The notes beneath the pieces were generated by a model, which was given only the letters and a program-made list of their open reading frames with translations, was not told where the DNA came from and searched no databases. A DNA stretch of 64,000 nucleotides, taken from contig NC_063986.1 of assembly GCF_932276165.1 (NCBI RefSeq), positions 2,306,501-2,370,500 on the forward strand, given 5' to 3'. Below, piece by piece: positions 36,267-47,406 of the stretch (its first letter is position 1; the number at the start of each line of letters is the position of its first letter). Source of the stretch: Plutella xylostella. Taxonomy: Eukaryota; Arthropoda; Insecta; Lepidoptera; Plutellidae. A program made the translations under genes and the position numbers.

Positions 36267-37609
36267 ATCGCGAGGAAAGTAAAAAGATTGTCTTAACTCA
36301 CTTTCTAGTTTATTACTTTCTGACTAAACTCAGTTCTCTCTCGCATAGAAAAATATGAAACTCAAAAGAGCACATCATTTCGTTTAAAAAATGTTCTTCT
36401 TTTTTAAATATAAAACTACATCCGGTTGATGGAAGAAATACAAGGCCTGATGCATTTTTCATAAATACAATACCGTCATTTCCACGTCATTATACGCTGA
36501 ATAATAATGTGATGACAGTATGGTAAATTTTCATTCATTACCTACTTATCGCTGAATAATATGTGTCATCTTTATTTACGTGTAGCGAAAAAAACGAGGC
36601 AAAAATAGTCCATTGTGAATATTCTGATAGAAAAGATTTATTCTCTCGGGAGGAATAAATCAATTTGCCTAACAAATGGTATTTTTATGAAAAAAGTTGT
36701 ATGGTGTCCGCAGTAGTTTTTAAAAAAGTAAGTCAAAATTATACTAAAGACACGTAAAGACAAGTTAGCTAAACACAATCCTCCTCATTATGAAACGCAT
36801 ACAGAAGATATTTTTGGTTTTAACCTGGATTAAGACTGCTGATTTGTATGAAAGCTGTGGACTATAACCGGTCCTAAACCTGAACTATATTTAGTCTTTG
36901 TTTTATAATAAAGGGACTTGGTTCGTCTATTAGTGCGGAATCTTATCATAACCAAGGCCGCATCCACGACGTTCAACACAAGTTAAACTAAACGTAAAGG
37001 TGTGATCCACGTTGCCTCGGTTACTTTGATAACTTCGTTTTATTGCCGCGCTATACCCATAGCTATAGAGGCCGGCAGTTTATATCGTTTGATGCAACTT
37101 GCAAGCGTTTATATCAAAGAAGTCCTTGGATATTGGTTCTTCCTCTCCCGTACCGCAAGCTCGCACTAATTTAATGATCTTTGACAGCGAACAGAGTTCC
37201 CGCAGTTATTCAATACTGTTGGGTGCTATATTTCTTAGGTAGAACTTGTATAGCATAAAATTTTCTCGGTTCAAGATTTCAATGAGTTTTATAAGTACTC
37301 GAAATCTTGTTAAATTTAGATGGATTTCTAACGGAAACACTTAACCGATGTAGTTTGCATATTTTTGTACAAAATGTTTTAATGTGCTTAAACATCTTTT
37401 GTGAAATAAAACAACGATCTTTTTCATTTCAAACTTCAAACATATCGCCATACATCAAACACGATACAGCCAATTGGAAAACCTTTCAAATGCTAATTAG
37501 AAAATGCAAATCAGCAAGTAAACCAGCGATCCCCATTTTAGAAAGAAGTCCATGTCCAAATAGAAAAAAACTAATTTCTATAGCTCTAACCTACCACCCT
37601 CTATTCCAG
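36267..37609. other. No gene seen; possible intron
   Basis: AT-rich stretch before the CUB exon. It ends in a good polypyrimidine tract and acceptor (ctattccag at 37601-37609). No further exon recognised. Confidence 0.45.
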
Positions 37610-37836
37610 CTGCACCCGCGGCGACTACCTCAAGGTCTACTGGGAAGTCCAAGGCCCGGGCCCTCCAGGCGCCGTCAACGAGCGGTCAGCCTGGGCTCGA
37701 GCGCTGTGCGGGTCGAGAGCGGACGTGCCCCCCGCGCTCTACTCGCCCGGCGCTTCGCTCGTGCTGGAGTTCCAAACGGGGGTTAAGGAGAGTAATGCTA
37801 CTGGGTTCGTGGGCACCTTCAGCTTCATTGATAGAC
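37610..37836 (+). CDS. Internal exon of a CUB-domain protein (Sol1/Neto-like extracellular protein)
   Basis: Acceptor ctattccag and donor gtgagt bound a 227-nt, GC-rich exon: one base completing a codon, 75 codons, one base. The translation begins CTRGDYLKVYWEVQGPGPPG and contains LCGSRADVPPALYSPGASLV, LEFQTGVKE and GFVGTFSF. Those are the second half of a CUB domain: C..GDYL.VY, an LCG cysteine, a YSPG.SLVLEF strand, and N..GF.G.F.F at the end. An N-glycosylation sequon (NAT) lies in the last loop. CUB domains act outside the cell; the match recalls insect 'suppressor of lurcher'-type receptor accessory proteins, which is inference from motif memory. The flanking exons are not identified with confidence, so the gene is much longer than this piece. 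An upstream-extended frame from 37307 is intron read-through in another frame. Confidence 0.85.
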
Positions 37837-37965
37837 GTGAGTAGCTTCGTTTTATTATGCTGTATACAGAAACAAAGCTAGGAACTTATAAGCGTTTACT
37901 TTTTCATCTTTTTGCGTAAGAGCTACACGGGTTTGTTATTGGCGGTTGATGGACCACGTACTAAA

Positions 37966-38184
37966 CAGGCTAAGGGTATGGATCATCTTGACATGCGCAG
38001 TCGCCGGAAGATCCTCCTTATCCACGGGGTCCCCGAGGGGAAGAAGGAGGTTGTGGTCAATACAGCTGTCCAGACTATTGCAAGTCACTATCAGGAGTCG
38101 AAGTTACTGTGCTTAGATGATATCACTCGCAGCCACAGAATGGGACGCATAGGAGACAAGCCAAGACCCAAGATAAATGAATAA
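37966..38184 (+). mobile_element. Fragment of LINE ORF1 (L1-type RRM protein)
   Basis: The open frame from 37912 to 38184 contains SRRKILLIHGVPEGKKEVVV, then TRSHRMGRIGDKPRPK. 'KLLL.HGVPE..E....CHR.GR....RPRPI' is the RNA-recognition part of L1-type ORF1 proteins and related transposon proteins. Only this piece remains, inside the probable intron after the CUB exon. Confidence 0.6.
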
Positions 38185-38417
38185 TATCCATAATAAAATA
38201 ACCGCTTATAAGTTTCTAGCTTTCTTTCTGTATAAGCTTATAGTATAGTATAATTTTGGCGAATCTATAATGAATAAGTTAGTATGTGACATGGTGTGTT
38301 CCTGAAACATGTTTACTGCTGCTCCTGAAGTTGATAAATAAAAGCACATGGTTCCTACGTAGACCATATCAAAAAGACCATTACTACAGTGTGTTTCCAG
38401 AGTAAAGAACGCGATTG

Positions 38418-38475
38418 TTTAGGTTAGGTTAGGTTAGGTTCAAGAAAATTCTTTACTTTTCTTAACCTAACCTAA
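38418..38475. repeat. Interstitial TTAGG repeats in inverted orientation
   Basis: Four consecutive TTAGG units (38419-38438) are followed 25 bp later by two CCTAA units (38463-38475). agtaaagaac / ttctttact on either side also pair, so this is a short palindrome built on the insect telomere motif. Confidence 0.8.
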
Positions 38476-38479
38476 GTAT

Positions 38480-41400
38480 AGAAATAGAAATAGAAGGGTA
38501 AGTATATAAATAATCCACATTTGATTATTTAAATCATATAAATACTAAGTTTTCATGCACTTCCGAGATCCAATAAGTTTTCTCCATATAAGTTTACAGG
38601 TTTGAAGCGTAAATTCGTGGGAATTGTCGGATTCTTAAAGTTTACTATTGAACGTGACTGTTTTCCTAGTTGGTAGTTGAGGAACGTCAGTTTTGAGATC
38701 CGGTTTTATTTCTTTCAATAAATGCAACTGATCGGCATATCGGATGAAGTTTGCGTTTCTCCGTGAAATGTTATAGTGAAATAACATTAACATAACTTAT
38801 TCTAGACTTCTAGACACTTTAAATTTATGATTTATTTCCTCATGAATTTCTTTCAATAAAAGCCAATGCTGAATGTGAATTCTACCAAGACAAAGGCACA
38901 TATCCGAACGTAAATTAATTGTAAAATATGGTATAACAATCATTAAAAAACATAATAATATGTATTTTATTGATATAGCAAAAATTTTTGAAATTGAATT
39001 TGAAATAGATATTTCCATTTACGAATTTATTCTTCCATATTATTTGATTGAGACTATGATGGTGATGATTTGACAATAGTAATGAGCCTTCAGAACAATA
39101 TAGCAATGCAAGCAATATATTATGTAAGATCAAATCAGATCAGAAATAATAACTTGATTAACGATTTTGTCAAGTAGGTAGGTACTTCAGACCATCAAAC
39201 AATCGTAAGTAAGTATAATTGTTTGAGTATCTTTCCTAATTCCGCCTTCCAGTATTTTTTTATCTCATTTAATATTTTTACATTTAAATACGAGAGGAAC
39301 AGAAAAAAGCTTTTTACCGTCATTTCAACTCATAATAATCCCTCAGAGTTAGTTAACTATAAATCCGTGGATTATGCTGACTCTCGGTCGGCAATAGGGA
39401 TTATCGTAGTTAAAACATGCATAATTGCGAAGTGTGTATTTCTCAGTATATTTTTTAAAATATTTATACATACTTACTTACATGAATGGTACTCATTTCA
39501 AAACGGTGACACGGCTTAAGAAAAAATCGTTGCTCATTTTTTTATGAGAAAAATAACATGAAAATTCATTCTGAATATATTTTTTAGGCGATAATTATAA
39601 TTGATAAACCTACAGAAACATACTTTGGTGACACGAAAACAAAGAACTTGGCCGGGGAAGAAAGATATTCCTTATAGATTATAAGGAAAAAAGAATCGTG
39701 TGAATTATGTATTCGCGTCGCGTTGAGTCGTTTGATGTTGAAAGTCAATGAGGGGGGGAAGAGGGGTACAAATTACAATCGCATTACAATCGTCTTGCCA
39801 TTTCCGTACAGTACCGAATAGACTACCTCTTCTGTTATTTGTTCAATTGCATACGTTAAAGCTACATTTATTTTGCCGATAGTAAGAAGAACAAAACAAC
39901 TTATTCTATCTAAACTAAATTAAATCCATCATTTTAATAAAGAAACACTATATTCAGTTATCTATTGGTATCGTCCCGGCACACGTCAAAATTATGGCAT
40001 CTTCATTTTTCAATAGGTAGGTACCGTCCAAAAGGCAGTGTTTAAAGCTATGAAGTGATTCGTAGGTTCAAAAGCTTCCTGACTTAGCCTCGATCTACGC
40101 TACAGCCGCGCGGCCAACGCTCTGTATTACAAAAGGACCGAACTTGATCCACCCCCGTCCTAATGACACCGAACTAGAAAGCCAGTTAGGGCACAGTACA
40201 GCACGGCTACCAGTATTGACTCTTCATAGAAATGTAGCTTCAGTCGGGCGGGATCCATGGCACTGACGCCAAAAAATATTGGTAATTGAAACCTAAAGTT
40301 AAAGTTAAAATTGATGTTCGTAAAGTTAAAGAAAATGTTCTGAAAGTTATAGAAAATAACTGTACTTAATTCTAGGTGTTGTAAAAAAACTATGCATTGC
40401 GTGAAGAAGAAAAAATAGGATCAGCGAAATGCGTGTGGTTCGCCTTAAAGTTTCTTGCCCTAAATCTTAATCCTACTCTTTCAGATATTACAATCAAGAG
40501 TATTTAGCAAAAGAATCTTCTCATCTAACCATGAAAGCTTTAAAAAATGACAGACACTATACTGTCCTGCATTTACACTGTAGGAATTACAAAAGTAAAG
40601 CCTTTTTGTCGACACGTGTCAATAAACGTGATACCCGGTGGCGCCCTCTGCAGAATTAGCGCGTCAGGTAAAACGACGCTTCGTTGCTACCTTTTTTCAC
40701 AAGGGTATGATCGGTAAGCTGATCATAGCTAAGCGAGGCGAAGCGTACGAGAGACATTTTCTGTAAAATAGAATCATTTTCTACTGACGTCAAAATCCAT
40801 GCCTTCCCAGTTGCCTACTCAATCCACTTCAGTGTGGCTTTGTAAGTACCTCGCGATGATTTCCATGACAGTAAATCTAATATGAATGAATAGTCGTTGT
40901 AGTAATATTAGACATAAAGTACCTATCTTGTACATAAATTCCAAAGAAATCACCGGCATATTACACATTTGTCATTTGTCGATTCTTAATTTGAATTCCC
41001 GGTAAGAAACCACCACCGTTTTAAGATATTTGTGTTTAAAGTAAAATAAAGTATTAGTTAAAATGGTAGCATTAACTGTAAGTGAATCGGTTAATTTTCT
41101 AAAAAGACTCCGGCTAACCGTTTCTTAACTGAACCTAACGAACTTATTTCATTGAAAGCAGAACTTAGCTTTGCATTAACTGAATTGAACTAACTCAGTT
41201 CTTGGTTAAGTTCGATTAATTGGTTCAGAAAGTAGGAAAAGCACAGAGATTGACTGATTAAAAGGACTTGTGTATATTTTCGCCTGCATAAATAAAGCTA
41301 TTCAATATCTTGGATGCTCCAGTTGTTCAATATGCATGCATTCATCTCAGCGTAAGTCTGTGGTGGCTAGAGCCGTGTTGATCCTATCGAACGCTTTCGA

Positions 41401-41685
41401 CCAAGTGCAAATGTTCACACTGTAGGTATTTTCTTGAACTAAATCATATCGACTGGTTTTTGTGTTTAGTACATGGAGCGTCCATCTATTTGGGTGCTAT
41501 AGAAGATAATTTAGAACAAATTAAGACTTATTTGTTTTCAAAAATTCAAGTGAGTAATATAAAAATTATTGTTAAAAAATAACCTATAATTTTTTAATAT
41601 GAGTGACAGTGAATTTCTTTTACGATAAAGTGTATTACTGTACATTTACCGAGACCTCCGCTAAACCTTTGCTAATTACTATACA
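38480..41685. other. No gene seen
   Basis: AT-rich. Frames at 38797-39133 and 39223-39519 are low-complexity and without splice support. 40086-40270 and 40630-40760 are GC-richer but carry stops in all frames I read. Confidence 0.4.
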
Positions 41686-41760
41686 GGTTGCAAAAAGGGT
41701 ATACTAAGCCGAAACCTACATGTGCTTGTGCAGCATGGTATATCGGTGATGAGGTCGGTT
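41686..41760 (+). mobile_element. Half of a 'CAGGGTGT' mariner-like MITE
   Basis: caggttgcaaaaagggtata then ctaagccgaaacctacatgt, left end only. Confidence 0.65.
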
Positions 41761-41816
41761 TGTTGGTACCTATAAGGTATTAGCATAGACTAATATTTTT
41801 ATATATAAAAGTCTAA

Positions 41817-41956
41817 CGCTGAGTTGCAGAAAGGAACATTAAGCAAATGTCGGCATTAAATCTATGCACGTCTCTTTCTGTCCGTATACTGACAAAGCAA
41901 GGCAGCTATACATTTAAGGTCAACATTAGCTTAAAGTCCCTTTCTGCAACTCAGCG
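41817..41956. mobile_element. 140-bp MITE with 'CGCTGAGTTGCAGAAAGG' ends and TAA target duplication
   Basis: Left CGCTGAGTTGCAGAAAGG and right CCTTTCTGCAACTCAGCG are perfect 18-bp inverted repeats, flanked by TAA at 41814-41816 and 41957-41959. A 3-bp TWA duplication fits PIF/Harbinger-type elements. Confidence 0.8.
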
Positions 41957-42322
41957 TAAGTGTATTAGTTTTTACACAAGCAAACTTAGAGGTATTCGAT
42001 TGAATCGTAAACTATCAAAACTTGCACTATCTTAATCCATCCATCCATCCAGGAGTGTTGTATTAAGGGTTATTTTTATAAGGAATAAATTATAAAACAT
42101 ATATTTTTTAAATTAATTATATTAGAGTTGGATGAATACTCTGGTCAATATCGAGCAGTCTTTATGATTCAATCATATTTTTTATCATTGTAATGAACGT
42201 AACATTCCAATGTTTACATATTTTTATCACAAGCCCACTTATTATCAAGGGGTTATCTTTTGCATATTTTTTTCCAATTTCTTACTACCGATGTTGTTTA
42301 TGTTTCTTCATTTTCGTGATTT

Positions 42323-43660
42323 TCAAGCCTTCGTCTCTTGCTTCGGAATCAAATTTTCCAACTGAAATAAAAGAGGAAAGAAAATCATTACTAATGAATG
42401 ACTAGACTTCACTAGACGAACGTAGTTTTTTATTCTGAATAGAATCTTAGTCCGGGAATTTATGAAATTCCGATTTCATTAACTTCATTACTTTGTTGTT
42501 TATTTATAACTTCGATGGATTGCATGAGAAAATCAACAAAAGAGATTTGCGATGATCTTTGGACGAAACTTAAGTATATCCAGCAGTGAAAAAATGTATA
42601 AAGTAATGATGAAGAATTTTAACCAACAAAAGGGAGAGACAAAAGTAGAATATTAAATTTGTAGAAAAACCCAAGCTTACTGACTTAGCTATGAATCATT
42701 GTGTCTTGCAAGATCTATGAATATGTAGTTTAGAATTTTGTCAATTCATAAAGGGATAAGTATAATTTCCACGATAAGTACGAAAGTACATTCACGAGCA
42801 ATGAAAAAGTTTCAACTGCCATTAACGTTACATATATCACTGGAACTTTTTCATTGCTTGTCGCGCGTGTATTTTAGTGACACTTACGTTCTTCTGCAGT
42901 TCCTTGATGCCGTCGTTGACCTGCTTCTGTATCTTCTCCATGTCGAAGTTCTCCTTGAACCCCTTGGCCACGGTGTCCCCGAACTTCTGCAGGTCGTCGG
43001 TGATCTTCTTAATGCCGTTCTCGTCAGGTTTCTCAGCGTCGCGCTTGACGATCGCAGCCTGAAATTAACATTTGATAAAAACAACCATTAGTTAAAACCG
43101 ACAAAATTTCTATGTAGCTGTCAACGGAACAAAAACCCGGCGCTTACAAATTAAAAACGGCCATGTTTAAATTAAAGAATAGATCAAAAGGATGAGATAT
43201 TTCGACAATAAACATGTCCCTACTTTGAGATAGCATACGACATATACTTAGGTATTCTTTTTATATTAGACACGGTGAATTAAATCCTACATCTAGACAG
43301 ATTACTCTATCTACTAAAAGTCTTTAAATATTATAACTCGTTGAATTATACAACAAAAACATAATATTGTATATTTAATTCTTGGCTGATAGTTGCTATG
43401 AAAACAGTTTATCTTAATAGTCACAGAAGAAAGATAAATGACTTGAACAATGACTACGTGCAAGCTCAACATAATGCATCTTTGACTGACCTATCATAAT
43501 AATATCATAACAATTGATCCGTAGATTTTAAATAAAAAATATAAAGGACACCGCTTGGAGTGGATCTTATCTCTTTTGCTAACTGAACTTTGTATTGTTA
43601 AGAAAAAAAACTTACGCTGGCAATACCGACGGCCAAAAGCACCAAAAACAGCTTGTTCAT
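42323..43660 (-). CDS. Small secreted protein, cluster gene 1 (84 aa, three exons)
   Basis: Exon 1 43660-43616 codes only a signal peptide (MNKLFLVLLAVGIAS). Exon 2 43058-42888 codes 57 residues beginning AAIVKRDAEKPDENGIKKIT and ending DMEKIQKQVNDGIKELQKN. Exon 3 42361-42323 codes LENLIPKQETKA and a stop. All junctions are GT/AG and phase 0; the exon 3 acceptor has a long pyrimidine tract (ttttcttt...tttatttcag). The mature protein is rich in Lys, Glu and Asp, has no Cys and should form amphipathic helices. 'VKRDA' may mark propeptide cleavage after Lys-Arg. Start choice: the only ATG giving a signal peptide, 63 nt from a predicted TSS. A MITE lies in intron 2, 27 bp from the donor. No canonical AATAAA was found. 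Function unknown; apolipophorin-III-like lipid binding is only a guess. Confidence 0.8.
42795..42861. mobile_element. Tiny MITE of the 'GCAATGAAAAAGTTCCA' family in gene 1 intron
   Basis: cgagcaatgaaaaagtttca and ggaactttttcattgcttg are inverted around ~30 bp. The same ends occur in the foldback at 35661-36266 and at 58227-58262. Confidence 0.75.
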
Positions 43661-43722
43661 TTTGAATGTGTGGATTTTCTGTACTCCGAATGAACTTGAT
43701 ATTCTGAGGGTCTATTACAGAC

Positions 43723-43755
43723 TGTGTTCTCCTCCAATCTCGTTCCCCTTTTATC
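43723..43755 (-). promoter_or_regulatory. Predicted TATA box and initiator of cluster gene 1
   Basis: Minus strand: GATAAAAGGGG (43755-43745) lies 30 bases before an ACAGTC initiator-like site whose A is 43723. This is typical arthropod core-promoter spacing and gives a 63-nt 5' UTR. Confidence 0.55.
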
Positions 43756-43759
43756 TTCA

Positions 43760-44254
43760 ATTTCGACTTTGTTGACATTGTGGATATCGGTCCTTATCTT
43801 CTAATGCAGGGTCACTTGCAGTCAATAAAGTAATGAGTTCCCAATAAGTGCCGACCATTACACGGTTTGTTTACTTCCTGTTCAGCATCTGTTCATCAGC
43901 TAATCTGCTGTGGGTACAATTAGTTATAACCTGTTTATCGCTGATAGGGTGTTATTGACTTTATATTATTTGCAGTTGAAACTGCGGCATACGGCAATTA
44001 TGAAATTTATGGACATTCTTCTTTCTTCTCTGTTGGTAGAGATGCAATATAAGTAAAAAGCTCATCTAGCTTTATATTTGGTTAACGATTACGTCTTTCA
44101 ATTTTATTCTATACGTATATCAAAAGTTAATAGGTACTCATACAAACTGTTGTAAATGTTGTATAGTAAAGCGAAAGAGGGAGATTCAGTTCTCATTTTG
44201 GACTACTTTTATTTTACCTTATTCTCATTATTTCTGTAATTTTTGGAAATTCAT
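43760..44254. other. Upstream region of gene 1, no gene seen
   Basis: AT-rich; presumed 5' regulatory DNA of gene 1. I recognise no specific sites. Confidence 0.4.
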
Positions 44255-44422
44255 GAAAAACAAATGTACTACTTACTTACTTACTATCTTTTATAATAAA
44301 AAAGTCACGTGACCATAACGTTTCTATGAAAACACTATATTTTTTCCGCAATATTTCCAAAGTACAGGGTGCGTACTTTATTTATAAAAGATAGTAAGTA
44401 AGTAAGTAGTACATTTGTTTTT
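44255..44422. repeat. Inverted repeat, 41-bp arms, with GTCACGTGAC in the loop
   Basis: gaaaaacaaatgtactactt+acttacttactatcttttata at 44255-44296 is exactly reversed at 44382-44422. The 85-bp loop carries aagtcacgtgaccataacg and tacagggtgcgt, so it is built around CAGGGTG-MITE material. Confidence 0.85.
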
Positions 44423-45259
44423 CGATTTACTATACCCTTTTTTACACTCGGTATGTAGGTACATGTACATTGTACAAATGGCAAACCACCAAAGTATTTT
44501 TATGGTGATCGGAAATCCCAGAGAATTCCCTCTGTACCAGCTGAGTGTAAATCCTAAGCCAATCTCCTAAGGCTTTAGCCACTGAACGGGATAAGACTGC
44601 GCCCGCCCGCCCAGAGTCCAACCGCCCGCCCGCCCGAAGCTTGGACATGCAAATCGCATTTCGCATATTACCCACCTTTCAGAGATGAAGCAATGCAGTA
44701 CTCGAATTGTATCTGTTTGGAACTCTGTATTATTGTAACTGTTTGTGTAGTTACCAATATAATATAATAAAATAAAAATTATAGTTGGAACAGTAGGTAT
44801 TTGAATAAATAAAATTTTGTTCAGTAAAATGTATTCATACTTATACAGTTCCCCAAAATTGATAATGCGCATAGAAATCTTCGCCATTGTTCGGCAGCGG
44901 TCGTATTTCCGAGCGCCAGAAAACTATATGTATTTAGAGTGGTTAAGTGCATATTCTTCATGCATTTTTTTTAGATTTATGTGTTTGGTGCTAAAAGAGA
45001 TATTGATTTATCAGTAACGAAATTTGAGTCGATAATTCATAATATTGTCATAATATTAAAATTTACTTCGAAAATGTTACAGTACTTTTCAAATGTCTTG
45101 CTCAAGCTGGTGTTAATATGGATGAAATAAGGTTTGAATAACACAAGGTTTATGTTAGAAGAAGAAATATGGATTTAAAACACAGGTTTACATTAAAATC
45201 TCAGTTCAAAAGTATTTACAGCGCTGATCATTCACAATAATATTACAATTACAAACTTG

Positions 45260-45406
45260 CCCCCTTATTCATAGAGAAGTTACAGAACGTTTTAACTAAT
45301 AAACTGTTTTGTCTCTCTCCGACAAAGTACAATTTGTTCTTTGACAGAGAGGGACAAAACAGTTTATTAGTTAAAACGTATTGTAACTTTTCTATGAATA
45401 AGGGGG
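45260..45406. mobile_element. Palindromic MITE 'CCCCCTTATTCATA', copy 2
   Basis: 147 bp with inverted ends cccccttattcatag / ctatgaataaggggg and inner palindrome actaataaactgttttgtc / gacaaaacagtttattagt. TTG flanks both sides (45257-45259, 45407-45409), suggesting a 3-bp target duplication; copy 1 does not show a matching one. Confidence 0.85.
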
Positions 45407-45789
45407 TTGGTCTTTTGGGTGTGGCTTTATTGGCTAAGTGAAGTCTATGAATGTGACGTATATTTTATTCTTAAATGTGCCTCATAATATGGCGTCGTCA
45501 AAAATAATTAAAGTTGAAATTAAATTCACATTTGAAAAAAATAACAAGAACGATGTGTAATTGCAGCTCTTCATAATTCCACAAAAGTAATACTGATCTT
45601 GACCTTGAGATCTTTGACAGCCACCGACCGCCCAAATTGTTTTCGATTATGTGTCACATGATATTGACTACTATTTCTTTCGAACAAGGATCAAAATGCA
45701 AGTGGCTCTTACTTTTCAATGATTCGGGTGTTTCCGGGAATACGACAGTTTGCGAAGATTTGCATGCGCATTATTAATATGGGAGAACT

Positions 45790-46075
45790 GTACCCGTATC
45801 ATGAAAAACCGCAGCATATTCTATTCGATAGTCTATTCGAAAGTGCTGTCAACCTGTCAACAACAAAATGGCGGTGTATTGCGGTGTACAGATTTGCGAA
45901 AGTTTGACAGCTATCATTCCATAGGTCATTGTCAGAATAATATCATGTACTCTGTGGTCATTCTTTTCGAAACTCATTCGAAAGGTAAAAAGTGTTCGAA
46001 AGTGCTGTCAAGTTGACAATAGTCGCACTCGCATTCGATTCTATTCGTTAGTTCGAATTTTCATGATACGGGTAC
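45790..46075. mobile_element. Element with 'GTACCCGTATCATGAAAA' inverted ends
   Basis: gtacccgtatcatgaaaa (45790-45807) and ttttcatgatacgggtac (46058-46075) are perfect 18-bp inverted repeats. Inside, tcgaaagtgctgtcaa occurs twice (45837 and 45995), so the body is partly duplicated. Non-coding. Confidence 0.75.
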
Positions 46076-46836
46076 TGTACTTTGATTAAGTTTCCAGCTG
46101 ATAATTATCGATGCACATCAAATTTTTATTACCAATAGCAATTGTAGTTGAGCTTTAAAATTTATTTCATTTTTTCTTTGTACTTACCTATTTGTTTATA
46201 AAAGCTTTGTAACTTATTTTCCTGTGTGCGTTGTGTACAAATAAAAATATTCTTTCTAACTATCTACATTATAGTAGGCAAGCTGCAAAACCTTCAAATC
46301 ACGTTAGAGGTAAATCCTTTCCAGTCAATCTTCCACAACTAAAAACAGTCACTGAAGTGCCCAAACTTTATAAAAAATGCGCTTTTATATCAGCATGCGA
46401 TAAGTTCTAAATCCGCGTGAAATTGTATTAATGAGTTTCAATACGAATTGCACCCCTGTTTCACTTAGGTACTACACCTTTTTGACACCCTGTATTAAAT
46501 ATATTATTGTTTAGTATTATTGTTTAGCAGATCTTATGATCCAACATAGATAAGAACATGCAACAAAAAATACACCATTCCCATCCATATTGCCCATTAG
46601 TTACTCAGAAATTAATTATTTATTATTATGACTTTATACTTGGCGGTACAATCATACACGCGGTCAAAGGTCTCCGATACGGCCCCGGATACATACATTA
46701 GGTATGCTAGGTTACTTTCTTATCAGTTATCAACATTAACGGTTTTTAGCTGCCTATAGGTATTAGATACAATATTTTAATGCAAGATTTAATTCCCTAT
46801 TTAGTCTTCCAGACATCCTTTACTTCGCATTGAATA

Positions 46837-47141
46837 CAGGGTGTCCCAGGGAATCATCCGAAAGAGAGTGACATAACTATCGTCACTTTAAACACCTTTT
46901 TCTCAAATACATAAAAAATGCGTTTTTTTTTTAAATTACTGCATATACTTTTAATTAGAAACCTTGTTGGTCACGTGACTTTTACTATACATAGAGAGAG
47001 AGTACATATTTTTTTCACAAATTTCAGAAATTCGTAGAAGAAAAGTTGTTCAGAATGACGAGTTGTGTAACTATTTTCCAGATGTGCACTATATAATTAT
47101 ACAATTAACATGGTTTCCCAGGTTAAACCTAGGACACCATG
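46837..47141. mobile_element. Mariner-like MITE, 'CAGGGTGT' family, diverged copy
   Basis: TA-flanked; begins CAGGGTGTCCCAGGGAATCA and ends taggacaccatg. Contains ggtcacgtgacttttactat. At 305 bp it is longer than the others. Confidence 0.65.
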
Positions 47142-47406
47142 TATAATAATGTGTGTTTCAATTCGGATTGAACGAAAAAAGTAAGAAATAAAATAGTTCC
47201 CATTGCCTACAATACGCTCCAGCAATTTAATAATATCGATCGCAGATAGCATCAGCATTCCCTCTGTTCCTTTACGCCAAATTTACATAAAATCTCGGCG
47301 AAATATCCAAAGAATCCGAATTCACTCAATATATGAATATTTCACAACATTCAGTATGCGTTGCGTGCCAGCCTGAACTCCTGCTGCTGTAGAATTTTCA
47401 TTCCAC

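Noticed and set aside
35596..36358. The duplicated 57-codon frame in the foldback arms as a real gene pair
   Set aside because: It is an automatic result of the inverted arms; the start and C-terminal parts differ on each side and no splice sites or promoter are evident.
37307..37786. 159-codon plus-strand ORF as a gene
   Set aside because: Its last third overlaps the CUB exon in a different frame and its first two thirds are AT-rich intron with a clear acceptor at 37609; the CUB frame has the recognisable motifs.
42540..42590. Alternative last exon for cluster gene 1 (FRPKIIANLFC)
   Set aside because: The segment gatgatctttggacgaaact...ccagcagtg resembles a common LINE-derived repeat end, and its acceptor lacks a pyrimidine tract; 42361 is much better.
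42884..43084. 66-residue Arg/Ser-rich minus ORF
   Set aside because: Wrong frame of cluster gene 1 exon 2.
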